Below, piece by piece: positions 1-8,908 of a stretch of 33,981 bases of DNA. A program made the position numbers and the translations under genes. Numbering within the stretch: the stretch's first letter is position 1; every line of letters starts with the position of its first letter. Source of the stretch: JAQBGV01 sp032128395 (GTDB lineage: Bacteria > Planctomycetota > UBA8108 > UBA1146); assembly GCA_032128395.1 (NCBI GenBank), contig JAQBGV010000088.1, forward strand, positions 1 through 33,981, read 5' to 3'. Under the pieces are notes generated by a model. The model was not told the DNA's origin and searched no databases. It saw only the letters and a list, made by a program, of their open reading frames with translations.

Positions 1-1189
<1,189 letters not shown>

Positions 1190-1428
1190 ATGTTTCATAG
1201 CGAGCTCAAGTGCTCAGGACCCGGCCGTTTCCGACCGAGGCCACCACAGCGGGGTCGAAACCCTCACCCGTGGGGACGCCACCGAAGACGATGGTCCCTC
1301 GTACCACGAGCCCGTTTGTTTCCACTGAGTAGGAAAGATCTTTAAATTTGATCGCGAGTCGCCCCCTACACTTTGAAAGCCAAAGCATGGAAAGCGACCA
1401 AGCCTTCTTCAAGACTACGGGCCCGAAT

Positions 1429-1440
1429 TGTCAAAGAGCA
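1429..1440 (-). promoter_or_regulatory. boxA-like antitermination element in the 16S leader
   Basis: The minus strand reads TGCTCTTTGACA. It differs by one base from the E. coli rRNA leader boxA core as I recall it (TGCTCTTTAACA), which is bound by NusB-S10 during rRNA antitermination. It lies about 240 nt upstream of the mature 16S 5' end, a plausible place for a leader boxA. The same bases contain TTGACA, so a -35 box is an alternative, but I see no good -10 about 17 bp downstream. Confidence 0.5.
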
Positions 1441-1588
1441 TCGATCCAAACCGCGCTGAACGAGGTCCGCCGTGGACAATCCCCGGCGAAACATCACCCC
1501 CGCGCGGTTTCCCGCGAGAACTTTCGGTCTCAACGGCGGGTCGCCGGACTCGGAACTCCCACTCTGGAAGCAACCTGACCAGCGTAGA

Positions 1589-1619
1589 GGGGACCTGGGA
1601 AAGACTCCGTCCGGTCCCC
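1589..1619 (-). terminator. possible lgt terminator (inverted repeat)
   Basis: GGGGACC at 1589-1595 and GGTCCCC at 1613-1619 form a perfect 7-bp stem with a 17-nt loop, about 100 bp downstream of the lgt stop. No T tract follows on the minus strand, so this is a weak call. Confidence 0.3.
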
Positions 1620-1715
1620 TTCCGGATCGGGAGGGCAGATCATAGTCATCGCGAGGGGGCGGTCAAGCCCATAGATGAGGAAATTCTCGAGCTTCGAGGG
1701 CCCTTCGGAGGCGGG

Positions 1716-2534
1716 TTACAGGCTCGGAACTGCAGCCCCTTCAGCGGGCTTGTGGACCCCTCTGAGGCGGATCCACGCGAGAATTCCCACCCCGATGGCC
1801 ACCGCAATCGATGAGATCGTCTGGCCAACTGTCCACTCTCCGGGCTCGACGCCATGATCCCCACGGATTCCCTCGAGGACAAATCGGCTGATGCCGTACC
1901 CGAGGGAGAGCAGTCCGATCACGGTCCCCGGCAGCGGCCGCCGACGCCACACCGCCCAGAGGAGGAGCGCCAGCAGGAATGCGTTGGCGGAGGAGTAGAG
2001 CTGCGACGGGTGGATCCATGCACTCGCGTTCTCCAGGGTCGCCGGCGGGCTTCCCGCAGGGAACCGCACCGCGAGTGGGAAGTCCGGTGCACACTCCCTC
2101 CCCCAACAGCAGCCATTCATGAAGCAACCGATCCGCCCGAAACCAAGGCCGATGGCGAGAGCAGGCGCCATCACGTCGAGCATCTCGAGCAGCGGTAGCT
2201 TTCCCCGACGACAGAAGAGCAGAAAGGCGAGCGAAGCGAGGATCACCCCGCCGTAGAATACGAGCCCGCCCTCCCAAATCTTGAAGAAGCGGGTCCACCG
2301 CCCGGCGTTGAATTCGGTCTCGTAGAACTGGAAGAAGTAGAAGATCCGGGCACCGAGCAAGCCACTCAGGACCATCCAGATCGGCAGGTCCTGTACCTTC
2401 TCGGCCGGGATGCCTTCCCGCCGCGACCCGCGCAGGACGAAGAGGTACCCCGCCAGGAACCCGATGAGCACCATCATCCCGTAGCCGTAGATCGGCAAAT
2501 CGAGCCAAGGGATTCGGAAGAGTTCACGCCTCAC
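1716..2534 (-). CDS. lgt: prolipoprotein diacylglyceryl transferase
   Basis: Integral membrane enzyme that moves diacylglycerol from phosphatidylglycerol to the lipobox cysteine of prolipoproteins, the first step of lipoprotein maturation. The protein has about seven hydrophobic segments and the family signature GRIGCFMNGCCWG, with the conserved Arg and Asn of Lgt. It also has HPSQLYSS and GISRFVLEGIR near the C-terminus, holding the conserved C-terminal Arg region. I chose GTG at 2534 because AGAGG sits 7 nt upstream; the product is then 272 aa, a normal Lgt length. An in-frame start at 2582 would add 16 residues that do not resemble the family N-terminus. The gene is divergent from dxr and lies upstream of the 16S gene on the same strand. 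Confidence 0.95.
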   Translation of the reverse strand: MRRELFRIPWLDLPIYGYGMMVLIGFLAGYLFVLRGSRREGIPAEKVQDLPIWMVLSGLLGARIFYFFQFYETEFNAGRWTRFFKIWEGGLVFYGGVILASLAFLLFCRRGKLPLLEMLDVMAPALAIGLGFGRIGCFMNGCCWGRECAPDFPLAVRFPAGSPPATLENASAWIHPSQLYSSANAFLLALLLWAVWRRRPLPGTVIGLLSLGYGISRFVLEGIRGDHGVEPGEWTVGQTISSIAVAIGVGILAWIRLRGVHKPAEGAAVPSL

Positions 2535-2692
2535 AAGGGCACCTCTCGGCGCTCTTCTACCATGAGTCGCTGCTGCGATCACCTCCGTGCTGTCTGCCCT
2601 CGGAGATCGGACTCGCTCTTCGGTTCCTTCCCCGCGCCCGCTCGACTACCCTCTCTCGTTCGATGACGTGGCAGGAGCGAGAAGGAGTCGTG

Positions 2693-3838
2693 GTGCGCCG
2701 ACCTCTCTGCGTCGTGATCCTCGGCTCGACCGGTTCGATCGGGACCCAGGCCCTCGAGGTCTGTGCTGAGGCCCCCGATCGAGTCACGGTGGTCGGACTC
2801 GCCGCCTCCTGTGATGCAGACTCTCTCGCAGCGCAGGCGGAGCGATTCGGGGTCCCTCATCTCGCCCTTCGTAGCCCCCCCGATCGATCTCCGACCTTCC
2901 CTGCGGGCACAGCCCTGGAAATCGGTGAATCTGCGACGGTCGAGTTGATCGACCGTGCCGCCCCCGATCTCGTACTGAACGCGATCGGCGGAAGTGCCGG
3001 CCTCCACGCCAGCCGAGCCACCCTCGAACGCGGGATCGACCTCGCGCTCGCCAACAAGGAGTCCCTGGTGATCGCCGGGGGACTCCTCATGGAACTCGCC
3101 TCCCGACACAGCGCTCGCTTGATCCCCGTCGATTCGGAGCACAACGCACTCGCTCAGTGCCTACGAGCCGGCCGGCTGGAGGAAGTGCGCCGCCTGGTGC
3201 TCACGGCGTCGGGTGGCCCGTTCCGCGGCCGCAAGCGCAACGAGCTCGCAGCCGTCACGCCCGAGGAGGCCCTACGGCATCCCACCTGGCGGATGGGACG
3301 CAAGATCACGGTCGATTCCGCTACCTTGATGAACAAGGGTCTAGAGATCATCGAAGCGCACCATCTCTTCGGCCTCCCTCCGGAGAGCATCGAGGTCCTG
3401 ATCCACCGCCAATCGACCCTCCACGCCCTGGTCGAATTCCAGGACGGTTCCTCGATCGCCCACCTCGGCCCGGCAGACATGCGAATCCCAATTCGCTATG
3501 CCCTCGGGGAGCCGGATCGCTGGAGTGGTCCCGAAAGCCGGTTCTCGCTCTCCGAGATCGGCACTCTCGATTTCGAAGAACCGGACCACGAGACCTTTCC
3601 ATCCCTCCAGATGGCCTACCGGGCGTGCCGCAGAGGAGGTACGCTCCCGGCGGTGCTCAATGCCGCGAACGAGGCTGCGGTCGAAGGGTTTCTCGCCGGG
3701 ACGATCGGTTTTCTCGAGATCTTCCATCTGGTGGATCGGGCGATGAACGAGCACACCCCCCAAGCGGCCGACGACTGGGCGCGTCTCCTGCGCGTCGATC
3801 GCGAGACGAGGGATCAGGTCGCCCGATGGATGTCGTGA
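2693..3838 (+). CDS. dxr: 1-deoxy-D-xylulose 5-phosphate reductoisomerase
   Basis: Second enzyme of the MEP isoprenoid pathway: NADPH-dependent rearrangement and reduction of DXP to methylerythritol 4-phosphate, in the cytoplasm. The sequence shows the N-terminal nucleotide motif GSTGSIG, then ANKESLV, the metal-site motif PVDSEHNA, LTASGGPFR and the long signature around HPTWRMGRKITVDSATLMNK, followed by KGLEIIEAHHLFG. The C-terminal helical domain is complete. GTG at 2693 is preferred because GAAGGAG ends 5 nt upstream, giving 381 aa; ATG at 2663 would add ten residues before the Rossmann strand. The stop overlaps the start of rseP by 13 bp, so the two are translationally coupled. The dxr-rseP pairing is a common bacterial arrangement. 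Confidence 0.96.
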   Translation: MRRPLCVVILGSTGSIGTQALEVCAEAPDRVTVVGLAASCDADSLAAQAERFGVPHLALRSPPDRSPTFPAGTALEIGESATVELIDRAAPDLVLNAIGGSAGLHASRATLERGIDLALANKESLVIAGGLLMELASRHSARLIPVDSEHNALAQCLRAGRLEEVRRLVLTASGGPFRGRKRNELAAVTPEEALRHPTWRMGRKITVDSATLMNKGLEIIEAHHLFGLPPESIEVLIHRQSTLHALVEFQDGSSIAHLGPADMRIPIRYALGEPDRWSGPESRFSLSEIGTLDFEEPDHETFPSLQMAYRACRRGGTLPAVLNAANEAAVEGFLAGTIGFLEIFHLVDRAMNEHTPQAADDWARLLRVDRETRDQVARWMS

Positions 3839-5907
3839 ACATCATGCTGTCGATCCTCGGGATCGGCTTCCTGATCTTCGTCCACGAACTCGGCCATTTC
3901 CTCGCCGCGAAGCGGGTCGGGATTCGCGTCGAGACCTTCGCGCTCGGGTTTCAGCCGACGATCTTCGGATGGAAGGCCCGCCTGCTGGCGATCCGCCGAG
4001 GCGATACCGAGTACGTCATCGGCCTCCTCCCCTTCGGGGGATACGTGAAGATGGCTGGTGAGGAAGCGGAAGACCCGCGCACCGGCGCCTCGTACGAATA
4101 CGCTTCGAAAACCCCATCCCAACGCGCGTTCGTTCTCGTCGCGGGCGCTTCGATGAACCTGCTCTTCGGATTCCTCCTGTTCATCCTCGCATTCTCCATC
4201 GGAGTCGAATTCCCCGGCACCCGTCTCGGAACGGTGCTGCCGGGTGGGCCCGCCTGGGAGGCTGGCCTCCGGCCTGGCGATCGGATTCTCGAGGTCAACG
4301 GCAAGCTGAAGGAAGACTTCACCGACCTACGGGTGACCATCGCCTTCAACGGCGGGTCGAATCCGCTCGAGGTGAAGTACGAGCGACCGTCGGTGGAAGG
4401 CACCCGGAAGACAGAGCCCTTCTACCCTCGGAAGGATCCTGAGCAGGGTCTCTACGGCATCGGGATCATCCCTGCGATGACCCGGAGTATCGGCGAGGTC
4501 GTGCCGGACTCCGCCGGCTCGGAAGCCGGGCTCGAGAAGGGGGATCGCATCATCTCCGTGGCCATCTCGGCGGGGGGCAGCCGCTACGCGTTCCCCGACA
4601 GCTGGCCGATCGAAGTGATGACCCGAACGCTCGGCGAAATCCTCATGGTCGCTCCCGATCCGACGGTCGAACTCATGATCGAGAGAGAAGCCGGATCTTC
4701 TCCCCGTCTGGTATCGATCCCCCTTCGAATCGCTCGTGAGCCCTCCGGAACGCCGATCCTCGGCGCGGTCCACTCGAGACCACAGATCTTCGCCATCCAA
4801 CCCGGATCCGACGCCGCCTCTGCATTCCGCCCCGGACAAATCATCAGTGCTGTCGACGGCATCCCCGTCGAGTCGCTCGACCCTTGGACGATCATCTCCA
4901 TCCACCCTGAACCCGGGTCGATGAGACTCGGATTTGCCGGCGGTGGAGAGCGACTGGTCGACCGGGACCGGCTGATCGATTGGATCCAAGGCTCCTCGGT
5001 TCTCTTGGGACCCACTCCACCTCGTGTCACCGCAGTCCAATCGAAGAGCGCCGGCGAGGGTCTCGGACTGCGCATCGGCGATCAACTGCTACGAATCGGC
5101 TCCCGAATCGTCGGGGAGAGCGAGAGCCCGAGCAGCAAACTGGCCGCCGGAACCGAGGTGGTCTGGTCTCGTGATGGAGTGGAGCAAAGCGGGACGGCCT
5201 CGGAGGAAGGCGAGTTCGGAGTAGAACTGGCGTCGATCCCCCGCATCGGTCACGTGGTTCCCGGAGGTCCCGCCGCGGGGGCCGGAATCCTCCCCGGCGA
5301 CACCATCCTCGCGGCCGGCGGGGAACCGATCGTGGGTTGGAAGGGGCTGCTCGAATTCATCGAAGACGCCCGCGAGGATGACTCCTCGCGACCCATTTCC
5401 CTCACCATCCAAAGAGGCGGCGAGCAGCTGGTATTCGACGTGACCCTCGCCCCCTCCGCGAGGAGGGAGATCGGGATCGCCTTCGAGATGGAACAGATCC
5501 TTCGCAAGACTTCACCGATCCGAGCGATCGCAGTAGGCGCAGACCAGACCTGGATCTGGGGGCAACGCATCTTTCTCATGCTCGGCGCGCTAGCGCGGAG
5601 AGACGTGTCACCGAAGAACCTCGCCGGACCGGTCGGCATCGTGGATATCGGGCGGCGCGTGGCGGAGCATTCGATCTCGAAACTGATCTTCGTGCTCGCG
5701 ATGATCAGCGTGAACCTCGGGATCTTCAACCTCCTCCCCTTCCCGATCCTCGACGGCGGTCACCTGGCATTTCTTCTCGTCGAGAAGATCAAGGGATCCC
5801 CCGTCGACGAGAGGGTCCAGGGATGGGCGCACTTCGTCGCCTTCGTGCTGCTGATCGGCATGGCTCTGTTCGTCACCTACCACGACATTCTCCGCATCGT
5901 GAACTGA
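3826..5907 (+). CDS. rseP: RseP-type site-2 zinc metalloprotease with multiple PDZ segments
   Basis: Intramembrane metalloprotease that cuts membrane-bound substrates such as anti-sigma factors or signal-peptide remnants. The zinc motif HELGH is at residues 20-24 in the first membrane segment. FGGYVKM follows, and NLLPFPILDGGH near residues 632-643 supplies the second metal-site motif; NLAGPVGI lies just before it. At 693 aa it is about 240 residues longer than E. coli RseP. The extra length is periplasmic: PDZ-like segments start near residues 131, 221, 311, 397 and 472. The first, second and fifth have clear GxAxxxGxxxGDxI-type cores; the third and fourth are weaker. ATG at 3826 lies inside the end of dxr and starts the protein just before the first membrane helix. 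The prenyltransferase follows after 3 bp. Confidence 0.95.
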   Translation: MDVVNIMLSILGIGFLIFVHELGHFLAAKRVGIRVETFALGFQPTIFGWKARLLAIRRGDTEYVIGLLPFGGYVKMAGEEAEDPRTGASYEYASKTPSQRAFVLVAGASMNLLFGFLLFILAFSIGVEFPGTRLGTVLPGGPAWEAGLRPGDRILEVNGKLKEDFTDLRVTIAFNGGSNPLEVKYERPSVEGTRKTEPFYPRKDPEQGLYGIGIIPAMTRSIGEVVPDSAGSEAGLEKGDRIISVAISAGGSRYAFPDSWPIEVMTRTLGEILMVAPDPTVELMIEREAGSSPRLVSIPLRIAREPSGTPILGAVHSRPQIFAIQPGSDAASAFRPGQIISAVDGIPVESLDPWTIISIHPEPGSMRLGFAGGGERLVDRDRLIDWIQGSSVLLGPTPPRVTAVQSKSAGEGLGLRIGDQLLRIGSRIVGESESPSSKLAAGTEVVWSRDGVEQSGTASEEGEFGVELASIPRIGHVVPGGPAAGAGILPGDTILAAGGEPIVGWKGLLEFIEDAREDDSSRPISLTIQRGGEQLVFDVTLAPSARREIGIAFEMEQILRKTSPIRAIAVGADQTWIWGQRIFLMLGALARRDVSPKNLAGPVGIVDIGRRVAEHSISKLIFVLAMISVNLGIFNLLPFPILDGGHLAFLLVEKIKGSPVDERVQGWAHFVAFVLLIGMALFVTYHDILRIVN

Positions 5908-5910
5908 GCG

Positions 5911-6798
5911 ATGCCCAGACGAGCAAGACTCGCAGTCTGGGCGCGGTTCTTTCGACTGCGCCTCCTCCCCACCCCCCTCCTCAATGCCATGACCGGGTCG
6001 ATCGCCGCGGGCGCACTCCTCGTCCCCCCCAGCCGGGCCGATATCTGCCTTGCGACGGTCGTCATCGCCGCGCTCTACCTCCTCGGGATGGGCGCGAACG
6101 ATCTGGCCGATCGTCATCGAGATCGCAGGGACGCACCCAGCCGCCCCCTCGCCTCTGGTGAACTCACGGTGCGGGGCGCGACCATCGCGGTATTCCTCGC
6201 CGGGTCGCTCGCCATCGCTGCCGCGGCCCTCCTCCCCGCATCGACTCGCCCCTTCAGCGTCGCGGCGTTGCTCACGATCCTCATCTACAATGGCTGGACG
6301 AAGGACCACGCATGGCTCGGTCCGCTCGCGATGGGTGGGGTCCGCTTTCTGGTGGTCCTGTTCGGCGCTGCTCTCGTCGGGGAGGTTCGGGACGGTCTGC
6401 TCGCCGCGCTGGTGATCGGCGGGCACGGCTTCTGGGTGACTCGGTTCTCGCTCGAGGAGGAGCGGGCGCGACGGGATGTCCTCGCTCGTCGATCTCTCGC
6501 GGTCCTCGCCCACACAGGTGCGGCGACAGCACTCACCGTGCTCTTCGTATCCCCTCCGCCGGTGCTCCTCCTCGCCTGGATCCTCCCGGCCGTCTTTCTC
6601 GGGGCGGCGGTCCGAGTCCGACAGGAGGCAGCCCCCGGCCGATTCACCTTCTCCGCGTTGTGTGCATTCCCATTGCTGGATGGAGCGGTGCAGCTCTCCT
6701 ACAATTCGCCCGTCACCTCGGCGGTCTGTGTCCTTACTTTTCTCTGCCTTGCGACGGGTCCCCTGCGATCCCTCGCACACCGCAAACCGAGCGAGTGA
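5911..6798 (+). CDS. UbiA-family prenyltransferase
   Basis: Polytopic membrane protein of 295 aa belonging to the UbiA superfamily, which attaches prenyl chains to acceptor molecules. The first aspartate-rich motif is clear: N63-D64-x-x-D67 followed by D71, D74 and the RPLASG motif at residues 78-83. The second aspartate-rich motif is not typical; the region around EEERARRD may take its place. About seven to nine hydrophobic segments are visible. The gene starts 3 bp after rseP and ends 44 bp before purD, so it is probably co-transcribed. The acceptor cannot be told from sequence. The protein looks closer to the EboC-like/uncharacterised branch than to MenA, UbiA or protoheme IX farnesyltransferase, but no other ebo genes are nearby. 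Confidence 0.85.
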   Translation: MPRRARLAVWARFFRLRLLPTPLLNAMTGSIAAGALLVPPSRADICLATVVIAALYLLGMGANDLADRHRDRRDAPSRPLASGELTVRGATIAVFLAGSLAIAAAALLPASTRPFSVAALLTILIYNGWTKDHAWLGPLAMGGVRFLVVLFGAALVGEVRDGLLAALVIGGHGFWVTRFSLEEERARRDVLARRSLAVLAHTGAATALTVLFVSPPPVLLLAWILPAVFLGAAVRVRQEAAPGRFTFSALCAFPLLDGAVQLSYNSPVTSAVCVLTFLCLATGPLRSLAHRKPSE

Positions 6799-6842
6799 GC
6801 CCCCGGCGATCTACTGACTGGGCTCCGTTGGAGGGATTCCCC

Positions 6843-8102
6843 GTGAAGGCACTGGTCATCGGCGGCGGCGGACGCGAGCACGCTCTCGCGTGGAAACTCG
6901 CTCGATCCCCCCGGATCCACCAAGTGATCACTTGCCCGGGGAACGGCGGAACCGCCCTCCTCGGCCCGACCTGGGACCTCGATCCAATTCGCGACTCGAC
7001 CGAGATCGAGTCGCGCATCGGGCGGGAGAAAATCGATCGGGTCGTGATCGGGCCGGAGGCTCCCCTCGTCGACGGCTTGGCCGATCGCCTCCGGGGGGCG
7101 GGGGTCGTCACATTCGGTCCCGGCGCATCCGCGTCTCGCCTCGAGGGATCCAAGGCGTTCACGAAGGAATTCCTCTCTCGGCATCAGATTCCCACCGCGA
7201 AGTACCGCGTCTTGACCTCCCCGTCCGATGTCGCTCCCGCGCTCGAATCCTTCTCGGACGAGGTGGTGGTCAAGGCAGATGGTCTAGCGTCCGGGAAGGG
7301 GGTCGTGGTCTGTTCGGATCGCGCCGAGGCGGAACGAGTCGCCATCCCGATGCTCGATGGGACTTCGTTCGGCGATGCAGGGCGTGTCGTGGTCCTCGAG
7401 GAGCGTCTCATCGGCGTCGAGGTCTCCATTCTCGCATTCGTCGCGGGGACCGAATTCCGTCGCCTCGAGGCGGCACGGGACTACAAGCCTCTCCTCGACG
7501 GAAATCATGGTCCGAACACCGGTGGAATGGGGTCCTACAGCCCGGCTGGAACCGTGAATACGTTTCTGGCCGAGCGCATCGATGAAGAGATCATCCGTCC
7601 GAGCCTGGAAGGGCTGGCCGCGGAAGGGATCCCCTACCAGGGCGTCCTCTATGTCGGATTGATGCTGACGGAGGAGGGTCCACAGGTGCTGGAGTTCAAC
7701 TGCCGCTTCGGCGATCCCGAGACCCAGCCGTTGATGCTCCGACTCGAAACCGATCTGGTCGACGTCATCGATGCGATCGCCGAGCAGCGCCTGGGTGAGA
7801 TCGAACTCTCCTGGGATCCCCGAACCGCGCTCTGCGTGGTTCTCTCCGCAGAGGGCTACCCCGCCCGACCGAAGACCGGGGCTCAGATCACCGGTCCGAT
7901 CCACTCCGATCCCGAGGACGAGCTCCAGGTGTTCCACGCCGCCACCCGCAGCCAAGATGGGAAACTCGTCTCAGCCGGAGGCCGAGTGCTCGGGGTCACC
8001 GCGCTCGGGAGCGACCGCGTGGAAGCGCGCACGAGGGCTTACGAGCACGCGCACCGCATCCACTACGACGGACGTTTCTTCCGGGGAGACATCGGGGGCT
8101 GA
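6843..8102 (+). CDS. purD: phosphoribosylamine-glycine ligase (GARS)
   Basis: ATP-grasp enzyme that joins glycine to 5-phosphoribosylamine, the second step of de novo purine synthesis. The 419-aa protein starts with the GGGGREHALAW motif and has PGNGGT and GPEAPLV in the N domain. The ATP-grasp signature KADGLASGKGVVV follows, then DYKPLLDGNHGPNTGGMGSYSP and the metal-binding EFNCRFGDPETQ. It is full length, close to 420-430 aa in other bacteria. GTG at 6843 is chosen because GGAGG ends 8 nt upstream and the GGGGREHA motif follows almost at once. An open frame extends further upstream but overlaps the prenyltransferase and is not coding. Transcription probably ends at the hairpin starting 13 bp downstream. 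Confidence 0.97.
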   Translation: MKALVIGGGGREHALAWKLARSPRIHQVITCPGNGGTALLGPTWDLDPIRDSTEIESRIGREKIDRVVIGPEAPLVDGLADRLRGAGVVTFGPGASASRLEGSKAFTKEFLSRHQIPTAKYRVLTSPSDVAPALESFSDEVVVKADGLASGKGVVVCSDRAEAERVAIPMLDGTSFGDAGRVVVLEERLIGVEVSILAFVAGTEFRRLEAARDYKPLLDGNHGPNTGGMGSYSPAGTVNTFLAERIDEEIIRPSLEGLAAEGIPYQGVLYVGLMLTEEGPQVLEFNCRFGDPETQPLMLRLETDLVDVIDAIAEQRLGEIELSWDPRTALCVVLSAEGYPARPKTGAQITGPIHSDPEDELQVFHAATRSQDGKLVSAGGRVLGVTALGSDRVEARTRAYEHAHRIHYDGRFFRGDIGG

Positions 8103-8114
8103 TCGGAGGCTATC

Positions 8115-8210
8115 GCCGATGAGGCCCCGTCCCGTCTGCTGAGTCCCGTCTGCTGAGTCCCGGCCTCTGAGTCCCGGCCTCGCCGAGAGGAACGGGGTCC
8201 CCTCATCGGC
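8115..8210. terminator. long hairpin between convergent genes, probable bidirectional terminator
   Basis: The arm GCCGATGAGGCCCCGT (8115-8130) pairs with ACGGGG (8192-8197) plus CCTCATCGGC (8201-8210). That makes 16 bp with a 3-nt bulge at 8198-8200. It begins 12 bp after the purD stop, and the right arm covers the stop of the minus-strand gene at 8203. The 61-nt loop holds three 14-bp tandem repeats. There is no T tract on either strand. Confidence 0.6.
8131..8172. repeat. three 14-bp tandem repeats in the hairpin loop
   Basis: CCCGTCTGCTGAGT occurs twice in exact tandem (8131-8144, 8145-8158), followed by CCCGGCCTCTGAGT (8159-8172). A partial fourth unit begins at 8173. All units lie inside the loop of the hairpin. 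Confidence 0.85.
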
Positions 8211-8646
8211 GACCGGGCGGGCTCAGATCAGTAGAGTCTGGCTGGAATTGCTCGAGGTCCGCTGCCTCGTCCTGACGAACGACGGCCTTCCGCAGAAGCG
8301 AGCGGAGATCCCCGAAGAACGAGCTCACCGCTTCGAATCGATGGCAGCGGACGAACTCGGCATCCAGGAGATCTCGGAGTGGTCCTCCACGAAGCGGGCG
8401 GATCGCCAGATCCCTGCTCCAGCTATCAGAGTCACGAGAGTCGATGGCGGGATCGTCCGCGGCTCCGGATGCGAGGTCCCGATGTCGGGAGGACCCGTGT
8501 CCGATGGGCGCGAACACACTCGCTGGAGACGCAGCGGACGGCGCCACTTCCTCGCTTCGCAGACTGCGAACGCGGGACGAAACTAGATCACTCATCCTCG
8601 GGGGACGCGACGCTCGCGCCTCCCGACCCGGTCGGGACGCATCCAT
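8203..8646 (-). CDS. hypothetical protein
   Basis: I do not recognise this protein. From ATG at 8646 it has 147 residues; a start at 8595 gives 130. The N-terminal half is rich in Ser, Arg and Ala and looks disordered. The last 60 residues look more like a folded helical segment, with LRDLLDAEFV, SSFFGDLRSLLRKAVV and DEAADLEQF. Codon choice in that half resembles its neighbours. A well-formed promoter (8756-8783) lies about 100 bp upstream on the same strand, which supports transcription. Neither start has a strong ribosome site: GAGG touches the ATG at 8595, and GGCGAG is 4 nt before 8646. The gene is convergent with purD. A non-coding transcript is an alternative. Confidence 0.4.
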   Translation of the reverse strand: MDASRPGREARASRPPRMSDLVSSRVRSLRSEEVAPSAASPASVFAPIGHGSSRHRDLASGAADDPAIDSRDSDSWSRDLAIRPLRGGPLRDLLDAEFVRCHRFEAVSSFFGDLRSLLRKAVVRQDEAADLEQFQPDSTDLSPPGRR

Positions 8647-8755
8647 GGGACTCGCCTTACCGGGAGGAGAGGGAGAGCCCTTGCGGCGCGAGAGATCTTC
8701 CTCTCCCCCCTCGGGGGACGGGACGAGGAGAGCGATCCACGACCCATGATGGGAG

Positions 8756-8783
8756 ATCTTAGTCCGGGTCCGCCATCTGTCAA
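8756..8783 (-). promoter_or_regulatory. sigma-70-like promoter
   Basis: On the minus strand a perfect TTGACA (8778-8783) is followed after 16 bp by TAAGAT (8756-8761), four of six matches to TATAAT. It would drive the hypothetical gene ending at 8203. The 10-bp palindrome TTGTGCACAA (8801-8810) lies 17 bp upstream of the -35 box and could be an operator. Confidence 0.55.
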
Positions 8784-8811
8784 CGCGGGCCGTTGGAGAC
8801 TTGTGCACAAC

Positions 8812-8831
8812 TGACGGAAAGCCTTCCGTCA
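8812..8831 (-). terminator. hairpin after the paralog-pair operon, possible terminator
   Basis: TGACGGAA (8812-8819) and TTCCGTCA (8824-8831) form a perfect 8-bp stem with a 4-nt loop, about 80 bp downstream of the stop at 8909. No long T run follows on the minus strand. Confidence 0.45.
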
Positions 8832-8908
8832 TCGTCACTTGGAGAGGCGGATCGAACATGCGCTTCCGCAAGACTCGAGGGCCGGATGCCGTGAAACCGG
8901 CGGATTCC

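Larger units (their letters stand above)
1190..1715 (-). other. rRNA leader / lgt-16S intergenic region, no gene seen
   Basis: This 526-bp stretch lies between the stop of lgt and the 5' end of the 16S gene, both on the minus strand. The short open frames here have no ribosome binding site or recognisable product. It should hold the rRNA promoter and processing signals. A boxA-like element at 1429-1440 is the only element I can name with some support. No clear -35/-10 pair for the rRNA promoter stands out. Confidence 0.7.

Noticed and set aside
1206..1412. 68-aa open frame in the 16S leader
   Set aside because: It lies in the transcribed leader next to the boxA-like element, has no recognisable product and no convincing ribosome site.
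8131..8172. CRISPR-like repeat
   Set aside because: The 14-bp units are directly adjacent with no spacers, are too short, and no cas genes are present.
8659..8871. Upstream extension of the hypothetical gene to a TTG at 8871
   Set aside because: It would run across the hairpin, the palindrome and the promoter, and its translation is Arg/Ser/Pro-rich without structure.
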